This document shows, one piece after another, positions 40,655 to 49,491 of a stretch of 64,000 bases of DNA. The notes under the pieces are model-generated. The model was not told the DNA's origin and ran no database searches. It was given only the letters and a program-made list of their open reading frames with translations. Source of the DNA: Jatrophihabitans telluris (lineage in GTDB: Bacteria > Actinomycetota > Actinomycetes > Mycobacteriales > Jatrophihabitantaceae). The position numbers were made by a program, and so were the translations under genes. The stretch spans positions 1,922,001-1,986,000 of the forward strand of contig NZ_CP097332.1 of assembly GCF_023516435.1 (NCBI RefSeq), in the 5' to 3' direction. How positions within the stretch are numbered: the first letter of the stretch is position 1; every line of letters begins with the position of its first letter.

Positions 40655-41149
40655 CTAGTCGGTGGAGGTGTCCCAGGTGAACCGGTGGGTGTGAATGTCG
40701 AAGTACGGAAACGACTCCACCGAGGCAACCCCGTCCATCGGGCGAAGCTGGGTGTTGATGATGTCGAAGAGCTCGGCCATGTCCTCGCACACGATCTCGG
40801 CGAACAGGTCATAGGCCCCGCCGGTGATCACGACGTAGATCACCCGCTGGATCGCCCCGAGCGCGTCGGCCACGGCCATCGCGTCGCCCGAGACCTTCAC
40901 CCCGACCAGGGCCATCACCGGCAGTCCGAGAGCCAGTGGATCTGTGACCGCCACGATCTGGACGACATTGCCCTCGACCAGTCGCTGCACCCGCTGCCGC
41001 ACCGCCGGCGGAGACAGCCCCACAGCAGGGGCGAGCTCAGCGTAGGAGGCACGACCGTCCCGCTGCAGCAACCCGATCAACTGATGGTCGATCTCGTCCA
41101 ACGGGATGCGCGTCAGATGGGGGCGCGGCACCGGCGATTGGGAGGTCAC
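40655..41149 (-). CDS. Lrp/AsnC-family transcriptional regulator
   Basis: 164 residues from GTG, 7 nt after a TACCGT -10 box. HTH: LDEIDHQLIGLLQRDGRASYAELAPAVGLSPPAVRQRVQRLVEGNVVQIVAVTDPLALG. Effector-binding RAM domain: MALVGVKVSGDAMAVADALGAIQRVIYVVITGGAYDLFAEIVCEDMAELFDIINTQL. It likely responds to an amino acid or related metabolite and controls the adjacent aminotransferase gene. Two CGATCG sites spaced 31 bp lie upstream of that gene. Confidence 0.92.
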   Translation of the reverse strand: MTSQSPVPRPHLTRIPLDEIDHQLIGLLQRDGRASYAELAPAVGLSPPAVRQRVQRLVEGNVVQIVAVTDPLALGLPVMALVGVKVSGDAMAVADALGAIQRVIYVVITGGAYDLFAEIVCEDMAELFDIINTQLRPMDGVASVESFPYFDIHTHRFTWDTSTD

Positions 41150-41156
41150 GACGCAG

Positions 41157-41162
41157 ACGGTA
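41157..41162 (-). promoter_or_regulatory. Candidate -10 box for leaderless asnC-type mRNA
   Basis: TACCGT on the minus strand, 7 nt before GTG. It supports the chosen start. Confidence 0.45.
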
Positions 41163-41234
41163 TCGCTTTCGGTGCCTGCTCGGGCCCCACCCGGCCCATT
41201 CAACCTCCAGCGGTTACGCACGCGGGAAGGTCGC

Positions 41235-42623
41235 TCAGGCCAGGAGTTGGGTAACCGCGTCCTCGAACACACCCAGATGCCCGTGCACGTCCTCGGCCCG
41301 GGTCGCCGGGCACATCAGGCTCATGTTGTGAAACGGAGTGATCAGCACGCCGCGGTTGGCCAGGTACAAGTGGAAGTACTCGTCCAGGCCGGCGTCGGCC
41401 ACGGCTGCGGACTCGTTGCCCGTGCGTGGCGCCGGTGAGGCGTAGCGGAATTCGGCGCGGGCCCCGAGTTGCTGGATGGTCCAGGGGAGGCGGTGCCGCG
41501 CGAAAATCTCGCGCATCCCCTCGGTGAACGTCGTAGCCAGTGCGGTCATCCGGTCGAAGTTCGTCGCCGTGAGCACCTCGCCGAGGGTCGCTCGCATGGC
41601 CGCGGTCGACAGCGCGTTGCCCGCCAACGTCCCGCCCACCCCGCCGACGTCATCGATGTCGGCGGTCCCCGAGGCGGCGAGGGCACTCACACGCTCGGCA
41701 ATGTCGTTGGAGATTCCGTAGGCGCCGCAGGGGATTCCGCCACCGATCGACTTCCCGATGACGAAGATGTCCGGTTGCAGACCCTCCGTCCCGGTCATGC
41801 CGGACGGTCCCGCACTGAACGTGTGCGTCTCGTCGATGAGCAGCAGGCTCCCGTATCGGCGAGCCAGATCCGCCACGCCGTCGAGGAAGCCCGGCTCCGG
41901 AAGGACGATGCCGATGTTGGTCAGGGCCGGCTCGGTGACGATCACCGCGACGTCGCCGTGGGCGAGGGCAGCCTCCACCGACGCCAGGTCGTTGAACTGT
42001 GCGACCCGCGTCGTCTCGGTGGGATCGACGGCGGGCCCGACGTTGCCGGGCCTGGACTGCGCCCGGCCGTCCTCGTCCAGGATGACGAACGTCTCGTCGA
42101 CGCTGCCGTGATAGCTGTATGAGAAGACCAGGATCTTCCGACGTCCGGTCACCAGCCGCGCGAGCCGGATGGCCCAGCGGTTGGCGTCCGTGGCCGACAG
42201 CGTGAAGGACCACAACGGTAGGCCGAAGCGGCGGCTGAGCTCGCCCGCAACCCATTCCGCGTCCTCGGTCGGCAGCATCGCCGTTATCCCGCCCTTGTCG
42301 ATGGCGCGGGCGCGGATGGCTTCGGCGACCGGCGCGGGGGAATGCCCGGCCATCGCGCCGGTGTCGCCCAGAGCGAAGTCGGCGTAGCTGTGCCCGTCGA
42401 TGTCGGTCACGCGGGCGCCCTCGGCACGATCGAGATATAGCGGGAAACCGCCCGACCACTTGGTCATCCAGGTCATGGGCACCCGGCCGAACAGGTGTTC
42501 CGCGGAAGCGAAGAGGGCCTGCGAGCGCGGCCGCGCCTGCGCGTAGGCCGTGCGCTCGGTGTCGATGAGGTCGGTGAGGCGCGAAGCCAGGGCTGCGGAG
42601 GAGTACCCGTCGGAGCGGAGCAT
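41235..42623 (-). CDS. Class-III aminotransferase, GSA-aminomutase-like
   Basis: 462 residues from ATG. PLP-dependent fold-type I enzyme; the Schiff-base lysine is Lys291 in DIFVIGKSIGGGIPCGAYG. Other motifs: DIDGHSYADFALGDTGAMAGHSPAPV, SATDANRWAIRLARLVTGRRKILVFSYSYHG, LLLIDETHTFSAGPSGMTG. The glutamate-1-semialdehyde-like layout is clear, but hemL is normally with other heme genes and is ~40 residues shorter, so this is probably a transaminase for another substrate. The family is often annotated as aspartate aminotransferase family protein. Adjacent AsnC regulator suggests amino-acid-dependent control. Confidence 0.87.
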   Translation of the reverse strand: MLRSDGYSSAALASRLTDLIDTERTAYAQARPRSQALFASAEHLFGRVPMTWMTKWSGGFPLYLDRAEGARVTDIDGHSYADFALGDTGAMAGHSPAPVAEAIRARAIDKGGITAMLPTEDAEWVAGELSRRFGLPLWSFTLSATDANRWAIRLARLVTGRRKILVFSYSYHGSVDETFVILDEDGRAQSRPGNVGPAVDPTETTRVAQFNDLASVEAALAHGDVAVIVTEPALTNIGIVLPEPGFLDGVADLARRYGSLLLIDETHTFSAGPSGMTGTEGLQPDIFVIGKSIGGGIPCGAYGISNDIAERVSALAASGTADIDDVGGVGGTLAGNALSTAAMRATLGEVLTATNFDRMTALATTFTEGMREIFARHRLPWTIQQLGARAEFRYASPAPRTGNESAAVADAGLDEYFHLYLANRGVLITPFHNMSLMCPATRAEDVHGHLGVFEDAVTQLLA

Positions 42624-42644
42624 GTCTGCAGTCTGCTCTTGTTT

Positions 42645-42681
42645 CGATCGTCTATCAAGCCATAGGCTACTGAATCGATCG
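42645..42681. promoter_or_regulatory. Candidate AsnC/Lrp operator: two CGATCG sites, 31 bp apart
   Basis: TCGATCGT at 42644-42651 and at 42675-42682. Centres are 31 bp apart, three helical turns, inside a locally AT-rich stretch ending 22 nt upstream of the aminotransferase start. Phased repeats fit octameric Lrp/AsnC proteins. Confidence 0.45.
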
Positions 42682-42744
42682 TAATATGTGTGATTCACGC
42701 GCAAATTCGACGCCACAGCGGCTGGCGGCTCGCGGGCGATCCGG

Positions 42745-43314
42745 TCAGGCCGAGTACGCCGGCCCGGGCATCGGGCGCAGGCGCGCCCCCAGGTCCTCCG
42801 GCTCGGCCGAAGAAGCGCCGCCTGCGGCGGTAGCACCGATGTACAGCCACCCCAGCAGTTGCTCATCGGACCCGACCCCCATCGCGGCCTGGACCTCGGC
42901 CAGCTCCACCGGCGGCCCGCTGCGCCACATCGCGGTCCAGCCCGCCTCGAACAGCAGCAGCTGCAGAGTCGTCACCATCGCGACCGTGGCGGCGAGTTGT
43001 TCACGAGGCGGGACCTTGGGGTGGTCCTGGTAGCACACGAGTACGCCCACGAGCAGCGGCGCACGACTGGTCTTGGCGGCTGTCTTGACTGCGGCCTGGC
43101 TGCCCGCGGGATCGCCGAATCCGGCGGCCATCGCCTCGCCCAGGCGCCGCCGGTCCTCGCCACGGACGGTCACCAGGCGCCAGGGTCGCAGGGCAGCATG
43201 GTCCGGTGCGTGCGCGGCGAGCTGCAGAAGGGCACGAAGTTCGCGGTCCTGCGGCGCCCGGTCGTCCACCGGCGCCGTGCTGCGTCGGAGGCGGATCGCG
43301 TCCTGTAGTTGCAT
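42745..43314 (-). CDS. Nitroreductase family protein
   Basis: 189 residues. FMN-dependent nitroreductase fold like YdjA: N-terminal LQDAIRLRRSTAPVDDRAP with the FMN-phosphate Arg pair, HAPDHAALRPWRLVTVRGEDRRRLGEAMAAGF, and the C-terminal LLGWLYIGA. Single short domain; electron acceptor unknown. Divergent from the flavin reductase gene with a 216-nt gap in which only the -10 box of the latter is recognisable. Confidence 0.88.
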   Translation of the reverse strand: MQLQDAIRLRRSTAPVDDRAPQDRELRALLQLAAHAPDHAALRPWRLVTVRGEDRRRLGEAMAAGFGDPAGSQAAVKTAAKTSRAPLLVGVLVCYQDHPKVPPREQLAATVAMVTTLQLLLFEAGWTAMWRSGPPVELAEVQAAMGVGSDEQLLGWLYIGATAAGGASSAEPEDLGARLRPMPGPAYSA

Positions 43315-43518
43315 GACTGCCTTCTCCGTCCATCACTCCCCGCCGGGGCGTCGGGTCGCGTCCCGGCCCTTCGCACGAGCAAGCGGCGCGAGCCCGTGGC
43401 CAACCCGCGTGGAACCGCACCGTGGGCTCGATCATGCCCGCCCGTCGCGCCGGCGCCGGCTCGGGGCCGGGTGGGCAGCGCGGCCGGTCCGAGGAGACTT
43501 GTGCTGGCTCGCGCTGGC

Positions 43519-43524
43519 TAGGCT
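43519..43524 (+). promoter_or_regulatory. Candidate -10 box for leaderless flavin reductase mRNA
   Basis: TAGGCT, 6 nt before GTG. The rest of the 216-nt divergent gap is GC-rich with no clear element. Confidence 0.45.
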
Positions 43525-43530
43525 GGTCCT

Positions 43531-44079
43531 GTGAGCGCAACACAGCCGGTGCCAGCCTCGGACGGTCCGGCCCTGAGTGGGCCCGACGCGGCGCTGTCGC
43601 GCCACGTGCTCGGTCACTACCCGACCGGGGTTGCGGTAATCACCGCCGACAGTCCCACCGGACCGGTCGGTCTGTCGATCAACTCGTTCACCTCGGTGTC
43701 GCTGGAACCCCCACTCGTGTTGTTCTGCCCTGCGCTGAACTCATCGACCTGGCCGGTACTGCGCGAATCCGGGACGATTGCCATCAACGTCCTGTCGGCA
43801 GGTCAGGAGGCGGTCAGCCGGCTGTTCGCCGCCCGCGTGAGTGACCGGTTCGCCAGCATCGACTGGACACCGGGCGAGAACGGCGCCCCACTGCTCACCG
43901 ATGCGCTCGGCTGGCTGGAATGCACCGTGCAAGCGGAGTACCCCGCGGGCGACCACACAGTCGTGCTCGCCCGCATCGACCGGATGGGGGTGCACCGCGA
44001 GATCGACGATCCGCTGGTGTTCTTCCGGGGTGACTACTTCGCCGGAATCCCCGCGGCCATCCAGGCTGACGCCGACTGA
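43531..44079 (+). CDS. Flavin reductase family protein
   Basis: 182 residues. FMN-binding split barrel of the HpaC/DIM6-NTAB type: LGHYPTGVAVITADSPTGPVGLSINSFTSVSLEPPLVLFCPALNSSTWPVLRESGTIAINVLS, then GALGWLECTVQAEYPAGDHTVVLARIDRM-like strands (here DALGWLECTVQAEY). Such enzymes supply reduced flavin to two-component monooxygenases; no large monooxygenase subunit is nearby, only the ABM-fold protein. GTG start fits the -10 box. Confidence 0.9.
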   Translation: MSATQPVPASDGPALSGPDAALSRHVLGHYPTGVAVITADSPTGPVGLSINSFTSVSLEPPLVLFCPALNSSTWPVLRESGTIAINVLSAGQEAVSRLFAARVSDRFASIDWTPGENGAPLLTDALGWLECTVQAEYPAGDHTVVLARIDRMGVHREIDDPLVFFRGDYFAGIPAAIQADAD

Positions 44080-44108
44080 GCGACGGGCGGTTCCAACGCC
44101 GACCGGCT

Positions 44109-44131
44109 CCCTTCGCTGCGCTCAGCGAGGG
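44109..44131. terminator. Hairpin between convergent flavin reductase and hrpA
   Basis: CCCT-T-CGCTG / CAGCG-AGGG with one bulged T and a CGCT loop, 30 nt past the flavin reductase stop; it overlaps the last codons of hrpA and could serve both strands. Confidence 0.5.
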
Positions 44132-47100
44132 TCCAGCCGATCCATCGCGGCGTGAATCCGCTTCACCGAAACGGGTCCGCTCGTCCCCAACTGCTGCGCG
44201 AACAGGCTCACCCGCAGCTGTTCGATCATCCACCGGATCTCCTCCAGCGCTTCCGGCCCGACCTGCGGACCCGCGCGCTCCACCAGCTCGGCGAAATCAC
44301 GCTCGACGACGTCGACCACCGCCTGCCGCTCCGCATCCCGGGCGGCATTGACGCGAGCCGCAATTAGTCGCTGCTGGATGGCCTTGAGGTACCGAGGGAG
44401 CTCGCTCAGCTGCGGGGCCGGCGTGCGGCTCACGAAGGCCGGATAGATCAAGCGGGCCAGGTGCGCCTGCTCGGCCGCCACGACCGACCGAAGCGACGGG
44501 GGCACGGCCTCGCCCAGCGCAAGCTCGGTCTGCTGAGCCTCGCCGATCACCGAGGCCACGGACGAGACGGTCGTGCGAGCCGCACCTAGGAGGCCGGAGC
44601 GGACATCGGCCTGCAGCCGATCGAATTCGGGCCGGGTCCAGACCGGCCCGCCATGACGGCGCATCAGGAGGTCGATCGCCGCGGTGACACAGTCGGCGAG
44701 CAGCGAATCCAGCGAGCCGTGCGGTGACCGGCTCATCAGCAACCGCTGCCGGGTGTCCAGGCCCGCCCGCAGGTCGCGAGCCGGACTGGTCACGGTCAGA
44801 GCGAGCAGGCGACGGGTTCCGGTCCACATCGCGCTAGCCTGGTCGGCCTCGGTATCCAGCACGCGGATGCCCACGGTGCTGTCGGTGGCCCCCGCCCCGG
44901 CCGGAGACCCGGAGGTCGATGCCAGCTCGACGAGCGAGGGATAACCGGTGAGCTCGTGACCGTGAGCGGTTCGCTGAACGACCCGCGGCAGCCCTTCGGC
45001 GGGAAACTCGCGAAGTCCGTCGCGGGCCATGTCGGCCGTTGCCGTGCGCAGCTGGGCACTCAACGCCGGGGCGAACTGTGCCTGCAGCGCGCTCAGATCC
45101 TTGGCCTCGGCCAGCACGACCGCGGCCTCGTCGACGATTCGGTACGTCGGTCGCAGGTGGTCAGGCAGGCTGGTCAGATCCCAGCTCTCGGGCGGAACGT
45201 CGACCCCCCGCAGCCGGTACAGGGAGTCGGACAAGGTGCGGGTCAGGTCCGTCGTCGTCCCGGTGAGCTCGACGGGCAGCGCCCCGACCAGTTCGGCGGC
45301 GGTGTCGGGAACCGGCACGATGAGCCGGCGGATCGCCTTGGGCAGGCCGCGCAGCAGTGCCGTCACGAGCTCACTGCGGAAGCCGGGGACCTGCCAGTCG
45401 AGGCCGGCGGCGGCCGCATCGTTGAGCAGCGGCAGCGGGATTGTGACCGTGACTCCGTCGCTGCGTTCGCCGGGCTCGAAGCGATAACTCAGTTCCAGGT
45501 CGAATGAACCCGATGACCACGTGTCGGGAAACTGCTCGGCATCGATCTCAGCGCCCTTGCGCGTCAGGTCGGCCATGCTCAGGTGAAGTTGCTCGGGTGT
45601 GCGGTGTCGGGCTTTCTTCCACCACGCGTCGAAGTGCCGGCCGGAGACGATGTCGGGGGGAATGCGCTGGTCGTAAAAGGCGAAAAGTGTGTCATCGTCG
45701 GCCAGCAGATCACGTCGACGGGTCCGTGTCTCCAGCTCGTGGACCTCGTCTACGAGCCGGCGGTTGTCCCGGAAGAAGTGGTGGCGAGTGTCCCAGTCGC
45801 CCTCGACCAAAGCACGCCGGATGAACTCCTCGCGGGCATGAACAGGATCGATCTGGGCGTAGTTGACCTTGCGCCCGGCCACCAGCGCGACGCCGTACAG
45901 ACTCACCCGTTCGGTCGCCATCACCGCGGCCTGGCGGCGCTCCCAGTGCGGTTCGCTGTAGCTGCGCTTGACCAGGTGGCTTGCCAGCTCCTCCGCCCAG
46001 ACCGAGTCGATCGAGGCATTGGTGCGCGCCCAGAGTCGGGACGTCTCGACCAGTTCCGCGGCCATGACGAACTGTGGTTGCTTCTTGAACAGCGCCGAAC
46101 CGGGGAAGATGGCGAACTTTGCCCCGCGCGCACCGAGGTAATCGCCGCGCGGGCCCTCCTTGAGACCGATGTGGCTCAGCAGCCCGGCCAGCATGCTGCG
46201 GTGGATCTGCTCGACCTGCGTCGCCGACGGATCGTCCTCCCGCTGGCTACCGACCGCCATGCCCATGCCTTTGGCGATCTGGCGAAGCTGGGTGAACAGG
46301 TCTTGCCACTCCCGGATGCGCAGGTAGTTCAGATACTCGCTGCGGCACATCCGACGAAACTGGTTGCTGGACAGGGTTTTCTGCTGTTGGCGCAGGTAGA
46401 GCCAGAGCTTGAGGTAGCCGACGAAGTCCGAGCTGGGGTCGGCGAAGCGCGCGTGCGCCGCGTCGGCCTGCTGTTGCGCCTCGGCCGGTCGCTCCCGAGG
46501 GTCCTGGATCGACAAAGCCGCAGCGAGGACGAGGACGTCGCAGACGCAGCCACGATCGGCCGACTCCAGAATCATTCGCGCCAGTCGTGGGTCGACGGGC
46601 AGTTGGGCGACCCGCCGCCCGAGCGACGTGAGCGCCGGGGCGGCCTGCCCCGAGTCGGAAGTGATCGCCCCTAGTTCGTGAAGGAGCGCGAGCCCGTCGT
46701 TGACCTGGCGCCGGTCCGGTGGGTCGAGAAAACCGAAGTCCGAGACTGTGCCCAGTTCCAGGGCGGCCATCTGCAGGATGACCGAGGCCAGGTTCGTCCT
46801 CAAGATCTCGGGATCGGTGAACTCCGGTCGTGACTGGAAGTCCGCCTCTGCGTACAGACGGATACAGACGCCGTCGGAGGTGCGCCCGCAGCGGCCGGCA
46901 CGCTGCTTGGCCGATGCCTGCGAGATGGGCTCGATGGGCAGGAGCTGAACCTTCGTGCGGTTGCTGTACCGCGAGATTCGCGCGGTGCCGGCGTCGATGA
47001 CGTACTTGATTCCCGGCACCGTGAGGGATGTCTCGGCGACGTTGGTGGCCAGGACGATCCGCCTCTTCTGGTGCCGCGCGAACACCCGGTGCTGTTCGGC

Positions 47101-48174
47101 GGCGGACAGCCGGGCGTACAACGGAAGGATCTCGGTGTCGCGCAGGTTGAGCCCACCGAGCGTGTCCGCGGCGTCGCGGATCTCCCGCTCGCCGCTGAGA
47201 AAGACCAGAACATCGCCGGCCGGCTCGCGGAGCAGCTCGCGGACCGCGTCGGAGATTCCCCCGAGCAGGTCGGCCTCTTCCGCACGCGGATCGTCCGGGT
47301 CGACCAGGGGGCGGTACCTGATCTCGACGGGGTAACCGCGGCCCGACACCTCGACGATGGGGGCGTCGCCGAAGTAGCGGGCGAACCGAGCGGGGTCGAT
47401 CGTCGCCGAGGTGATGATCACCTTGAGGTCCGGACGCCGGGGGAGCAGCTGCTGCAGATAGCCGAGCAGGAAGTCGATGTTGAGACTGCGCTCGTGGGCT
47501 TCGTCGATGATGATGGTGTCGTAGTTACGCAGCAGCCGGTCGCGCTGGATCTCGGCCAGCAGGATGCCGTCGGTCATGAGCTTGACCATCGTGCGCTCCG
47601 ACACCTGGTCGGTGAACCGCACCGCGTAGCCGACCTGATCGCCGAGTTCGGTGTGCAACTCCTCGGCCACCCGCTCGGCGACCGCCCGGGCCGCGATGCG
47701 GCGCGGCTGGGTGTGCCCGATCAGCCCGCGCACCCCGCGGCCCAGTTCCAGGCAGAGCTTGGGAAGCTGGGTCGTCTTGCCCGACCCGGTCTCACCGGCG
47801 ACAACGACGACCTGATGCTCGGCTATCGCCGCAAGCAGATCCGTCCGGCGCTGGCTCACCGGCAGTTGCTCGGGGTAGTCCAGTTTGAGCGGCTGGTCCC
47901 GCCGGGCGGCGACCCGCCGCTCGGCCTGGCTGATCTCGCGAGCCAGGCTGGACAACGATTCGGGCTTGCCCCGGCCCTTACGGCGGGAGGCGTCCAGCCG
48001 GCGCCGAAGCCGATGCTCGTCGAGCAGGGTCAAACCCTCGAGGCGTTGCCGTAGCTGGCCGGCCGTCACCGGTGTCGCAATCGCCGGATCGACCGCCGAG
48101 GGCGAGGGTGCCCGCACGTGCGGCGCCGCTTTGGAGGAGGCTTCTCGCGGCTCTTCTGACGGTGAGGTGGACAT
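44122..48174 (-). CDS. hrpA: ATP-dependent RNA helicase HrpA (DEAH box)
   Basis: 1350 residues, full HrpA length. After a basic N-terminal region come Walker A GETGSGKTTQLPK, motif Ia TQPRRIAARAVAERVAEE, DEAH box IDEAHERSLN, SATID, and motif VI QRAGRCGRT, then the helicase-associated HA2/OB region and the long DUF3418 C-terminal domain. HrpA acts in translation quality control by rescuing collided or stalled ribosomes in E. coli. ATG start. It lies 30 nt downstream of the MFS gene and probably ends a four-gene minus-strand unit. Confidence 0.96.
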   Translation of the reverse strand: MSTSPSEEPREASSKAAPHVRAPSPSAVDPAIATPVTAGQLRQRLEGLTLLDEHRLRRRLDASRRKGRGKPESLSSLAREISQAERRVAARRDQPLKLDYPEQLPVSQRRTDLLAAIAEHQVVVVAGETGSGKTTQLPKLCLELGRGVRGLIGHTQPRRIAARAVAERVAEELHTELGDQVGYAVRFTDQVSERTMVKLMTDGILLAEIQRDRLLRNYDTIIIDEAHERSLNIDFLLGYLQQLLPRRPDLKVIITSATIDPARFARYFGDAPIVEVSGRGYPVEIRYRPLVDPDDPRAEEADLLGGISDAVRELLREPAGDVLVFLSGEREIRDAADTLGGLNLRDTEILPLYARLSAAEQHRVFARHQKRRIVLATNVAETSLTVPGIKYVIDAGTARISRYSNRTKVQLLPIEPISQASAKQRAGRCGRTSDGVCIRLYAEADFQSRPEFTDPEILRTNLASVILQMAALELGTVSDFGFLDPPDRRQVNDGLALLHELGAITSDSGQAAPALTSLGRRVAQLPVDPRLARMILESADRGCVCDVLVLAAALSIQDPRERPAEAQQQADAAHARFADPSSDFVGYLKLWLYLRQQQKTLSSNQFRRMCRSEYLNYLRIREWQDLFTQLRQIAKGMGMAVGSQREDDPSATQVEQIHRSMLAGLLSHIGLKEGPRGDYLGARGAKFAIFPGSALFKKQPQFVMAAELVETSRLWARTNASIDSVWAEELASHLVKRSYSEPHWERRQAAVMATERVSLYGVALVAGRKVNYAQIDPVHAREEFIRRALVEGDWDTRHHFFRDNRRLVDEVHELETRTRRRDLLADDDTLFAFYDQRIPPDIVSGRHFDAWWKKARHRTPEQLHLSMADLTRKGAEIDAEQFPDTWSSGSFDLELSYRFEPGERSDGVTVTIPLPLLNDAAAAGLDWQVPGFRSELVTALLRGLPKAIRRLIVPVPDTAAELVGALPVELTGTTTDLTRTLSDSLYRLRGVDVPPESWDLTSLPDHLRPTYRIVDEAAVVLAEAKDLSALQAQFAPALSAQLRTATADMARDGLREFPAEGLPRVVQRTAHGHELTGYPSLVELASTSGSPAGAGATDSTVGIRVLDTEADQASAMWTGTRRLLALTVTSPARDLRAGLDTRQRLLMSRSPHGSLDSLLADCVTAAIDLLMRRHGGPVWTRPEFDRLQADVRSGLLGAARTTVSSVASVIGEAQQTELALGEAVPPSLRSVVAAEQAHLARLIYPAFVSRTPAPQLSELPRYLKAIQQRLIAARVNAARDAERQAVVDVVERDFAELVERAGPQVGPEALEEIRWMIEQLRVSLFAQQLGTSGPVSVKRIHAAMDRLDPR

Positions 48175-48204
48175 GCTGATGTGCAGTCTAGGGCGCGGTC
48201 AGCA

Positions 48205-49434
48205 TCATTTCACCGACGCTGCGAGAGCACCGCCGAGGATGAGACAGCAGCCGACGACGCCGGCGGTGGCGGTCCAACCGCCGGCCGAGTAGGCCAGTCC
48301 GGTCATCGCACCCAGCACTGAGGACCCGGCGTAGTACGCGAGCAGGTACAGCGCGCTGGCCTGTGCGCGGGCGGTCGACGCCCGCCTGGCGACCCACCCG
48401 CTGGCGACCGCATGGGCGCCGAAGAATCCGGCGGTGAACACGACGAGGCCGGACACCACGAATGGAACGGACGTCGGAAGTGTCAGCGCCAGCCCGCACG
48501 CCATGATCGTGATGCTGAGCAGGATCGCTCGTCGAGGGCCGATCCGATCGGCGACGCGTCCGGCGGCGGTCGAGGACACCGTACCGGCGAGGTAGGCCAG
48601 GAAGAACAGGCCGATGACGCCCTGGCTGAGCCCGAAGGGTGCGGCGCTGAGCCGGAAGCTCAGATAGTTGTACACCGCGACGAAGCCGCCCATAAGCAGG
48701 AACGCGACCACGCACAGCCGAACGATGCCCGGGTCGGCCAGATGCGAACGCAGCCCGGCGGTCAGGTTGCGCCAGCGCAGCGGGACTGGAGAAAAGCGCA
48801 CCGGCGGCGGTACCCGTAACGAGAACAGGGCGGAAGCCGCAAGGCCAAGTATTCCGACCGCGACGATCCCGACCCGCCAGCCGCCAGCGTCGCCGGCGGC
48901 GGCGGCGAGCAGGCGGCCGCCCACTCCGCCGAGGGTGTTACCCGCTACGTAGACACCCATGGCCGAGCCGAGGGAGCTGGGATGAACCTCGTCGCCGACG
49001 TGCCCCATGGCCACGGCGACCACCGCGGCCAGGGCAACTCCGGTCAGCGCTCGAAGCAGGAGCAGGACGCCGAGGTTGGGGGACAGTGCGCTGAGCAGCA
49101 CCAGCCCACAGGCGCTGGCAAGTCCCGCCTGCATGAGGCGAACGCGACCGAAGGACTCCGCCAGGCTGGACAGCGGCAGGATGGCCAGGGCGAGCGCGCC
49201 GGTCGTCGCCGACACGGACAGGCTCGCGAGGGCCGGCGACGCGCCGAGATCGTGCCCGATCTCCGGCAGCAGTGGCTGCGTGCAGTAGAGCAGGGCGAAG
49301 GCGGCCAGCGCCGCACCCGCCATGGCCAACTGGAGCCGGTTGAATCCCGCTGAGCCGACCCGGTGCCCGGCGTGGAGCTCGGATCCGGTCACCGGAACGC
49401 CATCACCCACAGGTTCACGGTGCCACCCGGACAC
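48205..49434 (-). CDS. MFS transporter
   Basis: 409 residues, about twelve hydrophobic helices. MFS motif A-like LAESFGRVRLMQAG between helices 2 and 3 and RVADRIGPRRAILLS after helix 8. N-terminal AALAAFALLYCTQPLLPEIGHDLGASPALASLSVSATTGALALAILPLSSL resembles the YnfM/drug-efflux subgroup. The GTG at 49434 adds ~30 polar residues before helix 1; GTG 49392 is an alternative. Substrate unknown. Confidence 0.87.
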   Translation of the reverse strand: MSGWHREPVGDGVPVTGSELHAGHRVGSAGFNRLQLAMAGAALAAFALLYCTQPLLPEIGHDLGASPALASLSVSATTGALALAILPLSSLAESFGRVRLMQAGLASACGLVLLSALSPNLGVLLLLRALTGVALAAVVAVAMGHVGDEVHPSSLGSAMGVYVAGNTLGGVGGRLLAAAAGDAGGWRVGIVAVGILGLAASALFSLRVPPPVRFSPVPLRWRNLTAGLRSHLADPGIVRLCVVAFLLMGGFVAVYNYLSFRLSAAPFGLSQGVIGLFFLAYLAGTVSSTAAGRVADRIGPRRAILLSITIMACGLALTLPTSVPFVVSGLVVFTAGFFGAHAVASGWVARRASTARAQASALYLLAYYAGSSVLGAMTGLAYSAGGWTATAGVVGCCLILGGALAASVK

Positions 49435-49491
49435 GGCCGGATGGAGCAGGTGAGAGCTAGCTCGCCGGTTGTCTGCGTCACTGCCCGGGGA

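Noticed and set aside
41235-42623. hemL (glutamate-1-semialdehyde aminomutase) as the identity of the aminotransferase
   Set aside because: Longer than HemL, no heme genes near, and paired with an AsnC regulator; only the family level is supported.
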